A stretch of DNA of 64,000 nucleotides, from positions 1,488,001-1,552,000 of the forward strand of contig MU008159.1 in NCBI GenBank assembly GCA_010909165.1, in the 5' to 3' direction. The stretch comes from Anthoceros angustus (Eukaryota; Streptophyta; Anthocerotopsida; Anthocerotales; Anthocerotaceae). The notes beneath the pieces were generated by a model. The model was not told where the DNA came from. It made no database searches and saw nothing but the letters and a program-made list of their open reading frames with translations. Made by a program: the position numbers and the translations under genes. Shown here one piece after another: positions 11,361-22,374 of this stretch (position 1 is its first letter; each line of letters starts with the position of its first letter).

Positions 11361-12143
11361 GTGAGAACGTGTCCTTTTGCGGCCAAAAACTACCACCCCT
11401 CCTACATTTTGTACCACACCTTCACGCCCGCCGCCATCTGGTACCTGTCCCCGGGTCGTGACTATCGCCAGCCTATGGCTTCTTCGCTCCTTACTTGCGA
11501 GTGCGGCTCTGCCCTCAATGATTCTGAGGTACACCTTGCTCGTTGTCCCCACGGGGGTCATCACATTGCCACTCACGATGCCATCCGCGATGTCATATTC
11601 GCCAACGCTCGCGAAACCAGCTACATGGCCTGGAGGGAGCGGGGGTATACTCTCTGTACAGGTTGTTCAATCAAGGCTAACCTATACCTTGTCCGTGGCG
11701 ACCAGGTTTCGGTGACGGATGTGGTGGTTACCGATCCTACACGTGACACCATCTCCGCTTAGGTCATCACTAACCGTCCAGGTTGGGCTGCTGCCGGAGC
11801 AGCGGCTCTCAAGGTTCGCAAATATAGCAGGATGCAAGCGGGCCACCTCTTTATTCCGCTTGCACTAGAAACGTATGGGGCAATGGCTAAGGACTTTGAC
11901 AAATTTGTCAAGTCATGTGCCAAAGCTTACCATGCGCGCAGACATAGTGCGGGGCTATCCCTCTCGTACTTCACGGCATACTTTCGGCAACGGGTTTCAA
12001 TTGCCCTTCAATCGTCGCTCTCAACAGCGATCCTCCACAAGGCGGCGACAGTAGGTGACGCATCTTCCTCTACCTCCGTGGTTTGCAAGCCGTTTATTCT
12101 TCCTGCATATGACATTATGGGTGCAATAGGTGACTTTAGGTAG
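11361..12143 (+). pseudogene. Retroelement C-terminal domain, one in-frame stop
   Basis: A single frame runs through 11361-12143, broken only by a TAG at 11760. Before the stop it has a C-x-C...H-x(4)-C zinc-knuckle-like cluster (CECGS, HLARCPHGGHH) followed by RDVIFANA and DVVVTDPT. This looks like the C-terminal region of non-LTR retroelement polymerases that carry a restriction-like endonuclease. After the stop it has FIPLALETYGAMAKDF and an Arg/Ser-rich helical end (YFRQRVSIALQSSLS), also seen in such proteins. No reverse transcriptase core is present. It is probably a 5'-truncated, nearly intact-frame remnant. Confidence 0.55.
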
Positions 12144-12675
12144 GAAGATCAATTGCTCCTCTGCACCTCGACCCCTGGGTCCCCTTTGGTTGTTCCCTCC
12201 TCGATGGGCTCTTCCCTTCGTTTTTTCACCTCAATAAAAACTCTAGTCGTCAGCTACTGAGAGGACTCAAGGTTTCAACTCAAAGTTCTTTTCGTGCCTT
12301 TTTGTGTGAATGAAAAACATTTGAACTTGTCTCGCCTTATGGAGTCATCCTTTTAATTAGAGAATAAGCTGAAAAAGAAAGCTATGATGTGAAGATTAAT
12401 TGAAATATGTTTCAGTAAAAAAAAAAAGTTTGAATGTTAAATTATTTTTATTTTTTGATATATATATTCTATTATCTACGTATATCCAGTGGGTATAACC
12501 TAGTAAGAATCACATTGTATATGTCTACCTAATATAAACAAGTAGGTTGAGTAAAGATGTCATTTTTTGTAAGATTAGTATTACGTTTGAGGCTCCCAAT
12601 TTGAAATTCTTTATAATATCATCAATCCCACACATGATGTGTTAAAATTCTCCATCTTCTTCTTCACATATCTAG
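12144..12675. other. AT-rich intergenic DNA, no gene
   Basis: After the retroelement remnant the sequence becomes AT-rich with no ORF above background. Poly(A)-like runs are present near 12418. Nothing else is recognised. Confidence 0.5.
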
Positions 12676-14442
12676 ATATATAATTTCAAGATTAATCAAT
12701 TGAAGATATAGTATTATGGAAGTATTAAAAATGTACTTAACCATAATTATTGCTAATTACATAAATTTATAGCAAACAAGAGAAGAATGCCCAAGTGAAA
12801 GGTGTTCACGATCAAGTTCACTATAAAAAGTGAGAGGTGTCATATTCTTGTAATTTCTTTTGATATGCTTGTTTTTCAACCAACAATAGTGTATTTTTCA
12901 TTGTCAACTAGAATTATTTTGAGGTCATCTCTTACAATAATTTTCTAACTTAACAATTTAGAGTGCACATTTAGAGTCTCCAATTTCTTCTTTCCATATG
13001 TTTTCCTAGAGCACCTTACAAGTTCATTTAATTTATGTTGAAGGAGTATTGCACTACCAACTGCCTGATTTATTCATTTTCTGCACCTATCCTGTGAACT
13101 CATATGCTTTGAAAATATGGTAGAAACTATGCTTAACATTGTGTCAATCTAACTGCCTCAATCAAGTATTGGCTCTTTAATAGCTTCTTGGGCTTGATAA
13201 TAGTGAAACTCGTTTTGTTGGCGATTCACGATAATCTTATGGGCATCAACTTGATGCATCACTTCTAGTTTTGTCCAAAAATTAGTCCCAATGCAACTAG
13301 TATTATTATAACTGTACAACTCCTAATATAATTATTTTAATTGAGTTCAGCATAGTCCTTCAATATTTATCTTTACCGGTGCAATCTCTTCACTAATATG
13401 GAAACATTTTCTTAAAAATAGATGCATATGATGCAAGAGATAACTATATTGAATGTAATACTTAGTCTATATTGAGGATAATTAATAACTGTTTAGTTTT
13501 TAATATAATAAATAACTAAAATCAAGCATCTTCTTCAAAAATATTTAGAAATATAATTTCAAGATTAATCAATTGAAGATATAGTATTATGGAAGTATTA
13601 AAAATGTACTTAACCATAATTATTGCTAATTACATAAATTTATAGCAAACAAGAGAAGAATGCCCAAGTGAAAGGTGTTCACGATCAAGTTCACTATAAA
13701 AAGTGAGAGGTGTCATATTCTTGTAATTTCTTTTGATATGCTTGTTTTTCAACCAACAATAGTGTATTTTTCATTGTCAACTAGAATTATTTTGAGGTCA
13801 TCTCTTACAATAATTTTCTAACTTAACAATTTAGAGTGCACATTTAGAGTCTCCAATTTCTTCTTTCCATATGTTTTCCTAGAGCACCTTACAAGTTCAT
13901 TTAATTTATGTTGAAGGAGTATTGCACTACCAACTGCCTGATTTATTCATTTTCTGCACCTATCCTGTGAACTCATATGCTTTGAAAATATGGTAGAAAC
14001 TATGCTTAACATTGTGTCAATCTAACTGCCTCAATCAAGTATTGGCTCTTTAATAGCTTCTTGGGCTTGATAATAGTGAAACTCGTTTTGTTGGCCAGAT
14101 TCACGCTGATAATCTTATGGGCATCAACTTGATGCATCACTTCTAGTTTTGTCCAAAAATTAGTCCCAATGCAACTAGTATTATTATAACTGTACTTGTA
14201 ACTCCTAATATAATTATTTTAATTGAGTTCAGCATAGTCCTTCAATATTTATCTTTACCAGGGTGCAATCAGCTCTTCACTAATATGGAAACATTTTCTT
14301 AAAAATAGATGCATATGATGCAAGAGATAACTATATTGAATGTAATACTTAGTCTATATTGAGGATAATTAATAACTGTTTAGTTTTTTTAATATAATAA
14401 ATAACTAAAATCAAGCATCTTCTTCAAAAATATTTAGAAATA
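12676..14442 (+). repeat. Direct tandem duplication, unit about 0.88 kb
   Basis: The block beginning near TAATTTCAAGATTAATCAAT at 12681 recurs at 13554, a period of 873 bp. Copy 1 runs about 12676-13552 and copy 2 about 13553-14442, nearly identical along their whole length. Copy 1 lacks several 2-4 bp pieces present in copy 2 (at 13221, 13231, 13317, 13380 and 13387 approximately). There is no ORF in either copy. The near identity points to a recent unequal duplication of non-coding DNA. Confidence 0.95.
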
Positions 14443-15771
14443 TGAATGACATGAAAAGTAAATATTATTATTTAAAAAATGATTACTTATAATCATTGAT
14501 ATTGACTCTGATAATCCAAGATTATCCAAATAATTAAAATCTTTTAACAACTACATATTGAAAGATTGCTCTGTAATTGCAAGGGACAACCCCAAAATCA
14601 CTATGAAGTCATCAGGGAGATGTTGAGGAGAGCCCAAAGGAAAAAGTGAAAAGGAATAATTAAGCTTTTTATCTAGATATAACGTCATACTCAAGAAGAT
14701 TGATCACCATGAAGTAGAGAGCTTTGTTGCATATATATTATTTAGTTAATGATTAAATATAAAATATAAAAATAATTGTTTTATTTTATATAATATTTAT
14801 ATAAGATAAATATTAATAATTTAATAAAATAGAAAAAATCTAATACATTTCTCGATAGAGATTGCAGAGGAACACTTGGATATACTTTCCTTCCTGCTGC
14901 CTCCGCTCAGCATGGGAGAGTTTATGTACAAGGTATAGAAAGGGTAGACCAAGTATGTAGACCTAATAATAAAGCAAGGGCATACGTTCCCGTCGATATA
15001 TGTATGTTGAATAACAATCTATGTATCGCAGATACATGCGCCAGTGTTTCCATGGCCGCGTGGGTGGCGATGCCAGTTGATGGTGCAAGGGCTAAACGTA
15101 TGGGTGAGACGTCCGAAGTCCCAGGGAGACGAGGCTCATGGTTGAAAGGCAGTGCTTGAGGTCTCGTCCAGGCTGGTTCGGTATCACTGCTACTTCTTTC
15201 CAATCGGCGATGTAAATGCTCCTTACCAAAATTCAAGTTCGGATTTACTTGATCGCCACCGAGGTCATGGTCTCGTTGAGTTCGCTGAAAGATGACAGCA
15301 GATATGTACTCAGCCCGTGCTCTGTTTAAAACCAGCTTCAATGGATGGTGAAATGGCTGGAGGTGCAGCAGCCAAGCTCACCAAGGCTTGGCACACATCC
15401 CACGCATTTCAGTCCTTCAAGCAATCGAAGGTGGCTTCAACAGGCGCATGGATAGGGATAGGGCAATCCGCAGTGGTTGGCAGAAGTGAAGGACATGAGA
15501 GATCGCCTCTCTGAATCAGGCCGTTTTCTTGCACAAATCCCAGCTATTTGGGCATTCAGACCTGAGCCCTTAAATGGAATTGGAACGGCATGCAGCGTGA
15601 AGGATGAGCATGGGCGGATGCTGCCTGCCTCGCTGCCTCGGTGATCTGCGCCGACGGCTCGGTTTCCACCTATGTAGGCGGGGCATTTCAGGTAGCAGGA
15701 CAGGGGACGATGGGATAGTGGACGAGCGTTCTTGGGAAGAGGTAGGGACTGTCGGGTGACGCCTTGCTGCT
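14443..15771. other. AT-rich DNA, then possible 5' region of the maturase-domain gene
   Basis: From 14.44 to 14.88 kb the sequence is AT-rich without genes. From 15.34 kb composition becomes balanced. An ATG at 15340 opens a short frame (MDGEMAGGAAAKLTKAWHTS) that could be an upstream exon of the following gene, with a possible donor at 15432. A possible donor after GGCATTTCAG at 15690 was also noted. I could not connect these convincingly. Confidence 0.35.
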
Positions 15772-17193
15772 TTGTGCCTGGAGGATTGTGCTGAGGTTCC
15801 GGGGGATTTTTTGGCACAGGATGCGGCCGAGGGTTTGGCAGAACAAGACCATGAGATGCAGGCCAGAATAGCGTCATACTTTCACAGGAGACCTGGGAAG
15901 CTGGCAACGCCAGTTCCCACCAGGGACAAGGAGCTGGAGGCCATCAACAGGTTCAAGCAGAGGGCGCGCAGGGCCAAGGAGTTGGAGCACAAGAGGTACC
16001 AGACCATGATGAACAAGGTGGGTGCCGCTGTGCAGCGGCAGAGCGTTGAGGATACCTTCGCTAAAGCTGAGAAGCTCTATCTGTCACGTGCTCAAGTTGC
16101 TGAGGGAGCGAAAGCTCTCAGTGTCTCGCAATGCCTGGATGCGTTGCAGGAGTCGCTGGACGAGTTGCGGTCCAGTTATGGTGATGCTGGCAGTGAGAGG
16201 GGAGGGGGTGCAAGGGGGAACCAGCAGATGGAAGTGGAGCAGCCTCTTGAGCTTGGCAAGGGAAGGGCTCGAAGACCAGAACGGTTTCAGAGCGCTGAAA
16301 CGGACCGGATCAAGGAAATTGCCGGGCGGTGGATTCAGTCAGCGAAGTCTATTGGGAATCTGCGGGTGGAGCACGAGGTTAGGACAACTCTGAAAGAGGT
16401 CTATGGAGTTGATATTGTTGAAAGGGTGGAGGATGTCCGGAAGTTCATGGACGAGCTTGACTCGGATCAAGGCCGTCTAGCACGTTATTTGAAGGAAAGG
16501 ATGAAGAGCGGTGATGTAAGGGTAGTCCCAGCGGAAACATATGAGAAAGAGGAAGAGACAGAGACAGAGTCTGAGGACATGGAGTCTGATGGAGAGCCTG
16601 TAGGGTTGGATGAAGAAGATGAAGGAGAGGGTCGTAGGGTACCTAGAACTAGACCAGGTCCGTTTTTGTATGCTCTGTGCCCAATCGCTGACATCATACA
16701 ACACTTGCGTGGTCTGAATATTATAGCTGGGAAGACAAGGTTGCCTATACCAGTGTCAAGCATCACCAATCTCCCTGATGCAACAATTATCAACTGGTTC
16801 AGAAACAAGGCATTCCTCATTCTTAAGCAGTACAGGCCAGCGAATAACCTGTGGGAATTACGAAGGTTGATCAACTATCACATCAGGTACTCTCTCATTT
16901 ACACTCTAGCCAAGAAGCATAAGTATTCCATCTCGAAGACGATCAAACTGTACGGGAAAGCTCCCTCTGTGAAGATACCAACCATGGTGATTCGAGGACA
17001 GGTGGTTCTGGAAACCATAGCCGAGTTTCCAACAGTGCATCAGGTCAATTCCATTCGCAGAGGCTTTGACAAGGAAACCATGACTCCGCAAGTGTTCGTT
17101 GATCGTCTATTAACTGGATGCAAAAGGGATGGCGCTATTGCTGATACTATCCCGGGCATGTGTAACTCAAGGATGGAGCTACAGAATTCCTGA
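15772..17193 (+). CDS. Group II intron maturase domain X protein without RT domain
   Basis: The open frame ends at 17193 and can be read from 15772. The first ATG in it is at 15856; a good acceptor (TTTTTTGGCACAG) ends at 15820, so an upstream exon is possible. From about residue 45 there is a charged, coiled-coil-like segment (KELEAINRFKQRARRAKELE), then a long helical region and an acidic stretch near residues 265-290. Residues about 300-410 match the maturase thumb, domain X: PIPVSSITNLPDATIINWFR, then LRRLINYHIRYSLIYTLAKK and HKYSISKTIKLYGK. The order is as in plant mitochondrial and nuclear-encoded maturases, which help group II introns splice. No reverse transcriptase motifs precede it. 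It probably acts in an organelle, but no clear targeting peptide is visible in this exon. Confidence 0.72.
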   Translation: MCLEDCAEVPGDFLAQDAAEGLAEQDHEMQARIASYFHRRPGKLATPVPTRDKELEAINRFKQRARRAKELEHKRYQTMMNKVGAAVQRQSVEDTFAKAEKLYLSRAQVAEGAKALSVSQCLDALQESLDELRSSYGDAGSERGGGARGNQQMEVEQPLELGKGRARRPERFQSAETDRIKEIAGRWIQSAKSIGNLRVEHEVRTTLKEVYGVDIVERVEDVRKFMDELDSDQGRLARYLKERMKSGDVRVVPAETYEKEEETETESEDMESDGEPVGLDEEDEGEGRRVPRTRPGPFLYALCPIADIIQHLRGLNIIAGKTRLPIPVSSITNLPDATIINWFRNKAFLILKQYRPANNLWELRRLINYHIRYSLIYTLAKKHKYSISKTIKLYGKAPSVKIPTMVIRGQVVLETIAEFPTVHQVNSIRRGFDKETMTPQVFVDRLLTGCKRDGAIADTIPGMCNSRMELQNS

Positions 17194-18002
17194 AGCCATT
17201 CATGTAAGGCATGCCCGCCCTATGGAGGGTTGTCACTCGAGCCAGACAGCGGTCTCTCATTTCACTGCAAGGCCAAGCAACAGCCTGATGCATGGTGAGA
17301 TTTTGTGAGGCTATATTCAGATGCAGCATCTCGCACGATGGAATAAGCTCTTCCATTCCCAGGTGAATGGACATCAACTGTGTGAGCACTACTGGCTCAC
17401 CGATTTCAACCAAAGCACAACTGAGCACCTGGTACGTGGAAGCTCTAACCCCTATGTTTCTGTGATGGCAGCTCAGGGTGTATTTCATCAGTCTAGTGGC
17501 AACGCTGTGGTTCATTGTTGCTTAAGCTCTTACATAACCTCCTCCTTTTACCCACCTTTTCCGACTTGTGCCAATGTTTAGGGCTCCGTTGGGAGATCCA
17601 GCGGGATTCAGGGCTGGCCATGCGGATGCAACCTCATGAACATGAGTTTCTCAACTGCTGGAGAGCCAGCTGTCGCCATGTCATTCCAGCACAAGTTTTC
17701 TTTTGTTCTAACAGCTCGAAAGGGTGTCTTCTCCCTAAGCGGCGGGAAAGCCTACCAGGCACAGAGACCAAGGGAATCAAAGAAGGCTGTGTCACGGATT
17801 CGTGTTATGCTAGTTAAGCGTGTCCACCTGCCTCAGACGTCAAGCGGGTGTGCAACTGTTCCACGAGGAGAATGACTGTCAGTCCAGAGGACGACAGCAA
17901 TCAAGTCATCAGTATTAGTTATCAGTGTGAAATGGCTGAGTGGACGGGGATGTTCTTCCGAAGTTTGTCCCGCCTCTGCTCCAAGCTTCTTGAATCTCTG
18001 CT
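17194..18002. other. Intergenic between maturase-domain gene and GGT
   Basis: Frames on both strands are open over about 300 bp but carry no motif. The segment includes the 3' flank of the preceding gene and the promoter of the plus-strand GGT. No repeat or RNA gene is seen. Confidence 0.4.
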
Positions 18003-20248
18003 ATGTACATGAATTTTGGAATGTCAGTGGGCGTTGTTAGAAGCGTGTTCTGGTGGCGTTTGTCAGATGTTGCGGTGGCCTTGGTCCTCCTTCTCGCAAC
18101 TCCAGGAGAAGTACGTGCCGGGGCATTTCGGGATGACAGGCCTAGGATTGTGGAAGGAAACAGGGGCGTGGTTGCTGCCGACGATGAGCGCTGCTCATTG
18201 ATAGGCGTGAGAATTCTTCGCCTTGGAGGGAACGCTGTTGATGCTGCTGTTGCTACAGCGTTGTGCTTGGGAGTAGTCAATCCTACTAGTAGTGGCGTTG
18301 GTGGCGGAGGATTTCTGCTAGTGAGGCGATCAGATGGAACTGCTGAAGCGTACGACATGCGGGAAACCGCCCCTGCTGCTGCTTCTGAGGTATCGCTATG
18401 TCCCGCCAACATGACATCCGTTTTCGCTGTACAATGGTTCTGAACTGTTCTCGTGTGCCCTCCTTGACAGGCTCTATACCTCAGCAATCCCAGCTTGCTG
18501 TTGCAGGGGATTTTGTCGGTTGGGGTGCCTGGTGAACTAGCTGGGCTTCATCTCGTTTGGCAGCGCCATGGAAAGCTGCCTTGGGAAAGGCTTTTCAGAC
18601 CAGCGACAAAGCTTGCCCGCAATGGCTTTGTTGTTTCGAGATATCTTGCTGAATTGCTTCAAGAGCTGGAAGCCCTCGTTCTGGGGTCCGAAGGGCTTAG
18701 ACAAATTTTTGCTCCCAACGGCACAGTACTAGTTGCTGGCGATATATGCTATCGTAAAACACTGGCTAGGACTTTCGGCGCTGTCGCTGAACGAGGACCA
18801 AGTGTGTTGTACAATGGATCCGTAGGTGAGAAGCTAGCGTCAGACATTCAAGGTGCTGGAGGGATTTTGAACCTGACGGATTTGCAGCAATACAAGGTGA
18901 AAATGCGACAGCCACTGAGCACAGATGTTCTGGGATTGACTGTATTGGGAATGCCTCCTCCATCATCGGGAGGAGCCTGCACAGCCTTGGTGAGTAGGCA
19001 ATTGTTCTTCGACAGTGGCGAGTGTCTCGTTTCGCTTAATCGGATGCTTACTTGTGTGACAGTTGCTCGCCGACAGATTCTCAATATTCTTGCAGCTTAC
19101 GGCCTCGGGGGTGCAACTGGTGCTGTGGGTCTTCACCGTACAGTGGAGGCTCTCAAACACTGCTATGCTGTGAGGATGAATCTGGGCGACCCGGATTCTA
19201 TCGACATTTCGGCCGTGCTGGCTGACATGCTGTCTTCAAACTTTGCCGATGAGCTTCAGAAAACGATCAATGATACTACAACGTTCGGGCCAGAGCATTA
19301 CGGTGGCAGGTACATGTGGGCATGGGAAGTAGCATGTGCAGTAGGTTGAAATACCCAACCCAGTTTGGATGTTTCGCTCTGACCAAATGCCATTCGGTTT
19401 TCCTGCCGCAGGTGGAACCCGCTCAGTGATCACGGAACGACTCACTTTTGCGTTGTCGACAAGGAAAGGAATGCAGTTGCCGTGACCTCAACCGTAAACG
19501 CACCATTTGGGTCCCGGTTTGTCTCCTCTTCTACAGGGATAATCATGAACGACGAGATGGGAGATTTTGCAATTGTTCAAAATGGGAGTGCGCTTCCAGC
19601 AAGCCCAGCTAACCTGGTAGCACCAAACAGACGTCCTTTGTCTTCCATGACTCCAACCATAGTTCTTGAGGTACTCATAATGCGGTTTGCCGCAATTGGT
19701 ATAAAAGTTCGGGTACAACCTTGTGCGTCCGATCGATTACCTCTAAATTTCTGAGCTGATGTAGAGAGGACAGCTGAGAGGCGTGCTCGGAGGGAGTGGG
19801 GGACTTCGGATTATCAGTGCAGTTGTGCAGGTGCTACTTAACGGATTTGTGAAGGGAATGGATCCGCTATCATCCGTCTTGGAGCCAAGGGTGCACCATC
19901 AGGTGAGCCACGGACTCCTGGGCTGCTTTTGAGAATTTCGATTTCTTAGCAACTTGGGTGAGCCAATCAGCTGTTTGAACTGGGTGTCTGCAGTGGCTGC
20001 CCAACGTACTGCATTACGAGAACGACACAGCCGTATCAGGGCAGCATTTTGAGGTTCAAGCTGGCTTGAGGGACGCTCTCCAAAGAAGAGGCCATGTGCT
20101 GCAGAGTGATAACAAGTCGGGTGCAATTGTTCAGCTCATAGTGCAGGAGCTGGCGGATGCGGGTCGCTCAAAGCACATCAATTCCAAGTATGGGAAGCTA
20201 ATTGGAGTGAGCGACCCAAGAAAAGATGGTGTGCCAGCAGGCTACTAG
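18003..20248 (+). CDS. Gamma-glutamyl transpeptidase, second paralogue
   Basis: Six exons fit: 18003-18389, 18471-18989, 19077-19309, 19412-19670, 19765-19902, 19994-20248 (1791 nt, 596 residues), all in phase. The N-terminus has a hydrophobic stretch at about residues 20-34 ([13 protein letters not shown]), so the enzyme enters the secretory route, with a signal peptide or anchor rather than the long tail of the other GGT. Signatures are [32 protein letters not shown], the nucleophile Thr (about Thr389 in [11 protein letters not shown]), [11 protein letters not shown] and [13 protein letters not shown]. Two exons have exactly the same length as their counterparts in the first GGT (519 and 138 nt) and all shared introns coincide. 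The two are therefore duplicates in opposite orientation. Coding divergence is substantial, so the duplication is not recent. Confidence 0.92.
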
Positions 20249-20455
20249 CGGCTGCAGCTGGTGCATAGCGGATTCCAGAGATAAAGATGAATACAAATAC
20301 AGCTTGCAAGCAAGCCCTTCTTTAATCGTGCAAAATGACGAACATACATAGCAATGCCAACACGCAGAGTTGCAACAAGGTGCAATCTTATTCTACGATA
20401 TAGGAACGTAACTTGGCCAAAACAGTGGTGCTTTGATGTGTGATCACAGCTCCCC

Positions 20456-21927
20456 TCACATGTGCCCCATGGAACTGCACTCGAGGTTGTGACCAGACTC
20501 GACGCCAAGGATGCGGCAGAAGCTGGAGTACATCTGGGCGCGCTGCATTTGCATGGACGGGTCCACTCCCTGCCCGCACTCCAGGTTGCCTCTCATGAGG
20601 AAGGTGGTGGCACCGAAGCTCTGGGAAGACAAGCCCATGGCGGCCTCCGTCTCTGTGGGCTTCCACTCGCCCACCATCACTTGGTGGCACGAGGGCAGAC
20701 TGAGGTCGTGGATCATGTTGCTGCCAGACCCCATGTTGATGCTGCTTGAGGTCGGGGTCATCCACATCCAGATGGCGCTGCCGAAGGACATGATGGGGTC
20801 CTGGGAGATGATTTCAGGCTTGGCCAGAAGGTCAGCTCCCAACGCCTTGCTTGCCATTCCGTAGTTGTAGTTCCTGCAAGGAGGAGTCGGTTTGTTTTCC
20901 ACACGTTAGCATCCGTCCATGACATCAGCTGCATTAAAATTGACGATGTGAGGAACTCCTTGATTCACCAGGTCATCTGGAGAGGCCCGCGTGCGTGGTA
21001 GGACTTGCCGGCCATGCATGGGTACTGGGTCTTGCTGGAATCGCAGAACGTGTTGGACGTGCTGCTGGATTGGTCGATGATGGCAAGACCTGCGGAAGGA
21101 ACTCGGCGTCACAAATGTTTCACGTGCAAATCAGTTGCGTCAACGATCAGTAGTTGAGTAGAAACGACACCGATGGTTTGATGCTCGATGTGGGCCAAGA
21201 AGGCAGCCAATTCACGCTTCTGGGTGATGATGTCCTTGGAGTTGGCGAACTCTGGGAACAATTGCATGGCCGCCATGAGGGAGTCGTATGTGTAGAAGGC
21301 GTTTTTGTTGGGAAACATTCTGGTGAAATCGTTGGATGTCATGATCGTGGATCTCGGGTTTGACATCATCTTGTTGTCGATCATTTGGTTGGCGGGGATC
21401 ATTTTGTTGTTGATCATTTGGTTGGCGGAGTTCATCTTGTTGTTGATCATTTGGTTGGCGGGGTTCATCTTCCTGGAGCTGATGGTTCCAGCCGGCTTGA
21501 TGTCGATGCTGTCAATGCTGATCCCACGAGCGGATGGTGACTCTGTGTGCGTCACGCTCCGTGCCTCGAGGTTCTCTGCATCATCCAAACAGGAACAACC
21601 CACGCCCAACATCAGGACTCGGAGCCTGGAGCTTGAACCAATTGCAATTTGCAAGAGCAGATCTAGAAGGGGTCACGAGTCCACTCTACGCTGAGAGTCG
21701 GCGGTGGCGTTTGTGAAGACGTCGACACACTGGCTCTGGCAGCGGTCCATGCAGAATTCCTTGGAGTAGCCACAGAAGCCATCCACGCTGCAGCACATGC
21801 TGTCAACGCACACAGCGTAGTTGGACTGGGGGCCACAGCGGGCAGGTCCCTTAGCCCATGACAGGGGAGCAGTGCTCACAAGGAGCACTGTTGCCAAGAA
21901 GATCCATGCTGATGGAGGGCCCGACAT
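20456..21927 (-). CDS. Hevein-domain GH19 chitinase-like protein, catalytic Glu replaced
   Basis: Four exons fit in phase: 21927-21690, 21575-21171, 21089-20969, 20873-20456 (393 residues). The chosen ATG gives a signal peptide (about residues 1-25). An upstream in-frame ATG at 21996 would precede it by 23 residues. Residues about 31-67 are a chitin-binding hevein domain with eight cysteines (CGPQSNYAVC, MCCSVDGFCGYSKEFC). A Ser/Asn/Met-rich linker with a triplicated 11-residue unit follows. Then comes the GH19 domain: FPNKNAFYTYDSL, KRELAAFLAHIEH, YHARGPLQMTWNYNYG, GNLECGQG. In active enzymes a catalytic Glu follows the His of the SHETT-type motif; here the codon is CAA, Gln (EHQTIG). The second catalytic Glu region is shortened. 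Chitin binding is likely, but hydrolysis unlikely. It is transcribed toward the GGT (convergent ends about 200 bp apart). Confidence 0.88.
21367..21465 (-). repeat. Three 33-bp units in the chitinase-like linker
   Basis: Units start at 21367, 21400 and 21433. In the coding frame each specifies an 11-residue module of the type PANQMINNKM plus one variable residue. The repeats expand the linker between the chitin-binding and GH19-like domains without changing frame. Confidence 0.93.
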
Positions 21928-22374
21928 GTTGGATTCTTGCTTCAGAGCAAACTGCGGTGTAGGTAGTAAGTGCAAGCGTGCGCTGGGAGAGGGCATGAGG
22001 ATTGAGGGGAACTCTTGTGTCTTTATACGGGCCTGCCCACGAAAGGCCTTTATTGCAGAACGGCTTTCACAAGCCCGTGATACTGTCCGTCCATGGTATA
22101 GTCACAAGGTTTCCTCCACAGAGGGGTAGGAACCGGCCAGCTCCGCAGCTTGCCTCTCGTTGGTCCTGCACGAGGAGGACAAGACATGCTCTCCTTGTGG
22201 CAATGTCACATACAACTGCAACTCGAGATGGTCTTGGAATGCGAGAGAGAATCACATGTTGTGAGAACCTGTTTCGGAAGCCCGAAATTTGGGACAACCA
22301 AAATCATGACTAAAAGCTTAGAACCGCTACATTACAATGCTTGGGGCTGAGCACCCCACATGGGAGCATACGGA
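21928..22374. other. Intergenic between chitinase-like and PPR genes
   Basis: Holds the upstream region of the chitinase-like gene and the 3' flank of the PPR gene. Nothing further recognised. Confidence 0.4.

Noticed and set aside
17147-17515. Minus-strand open frame of 122 codons after the maturase-domain gene
   Set aside because: No motif, overlaps the 3' end of a supported gene, and begins without a convincing start context.
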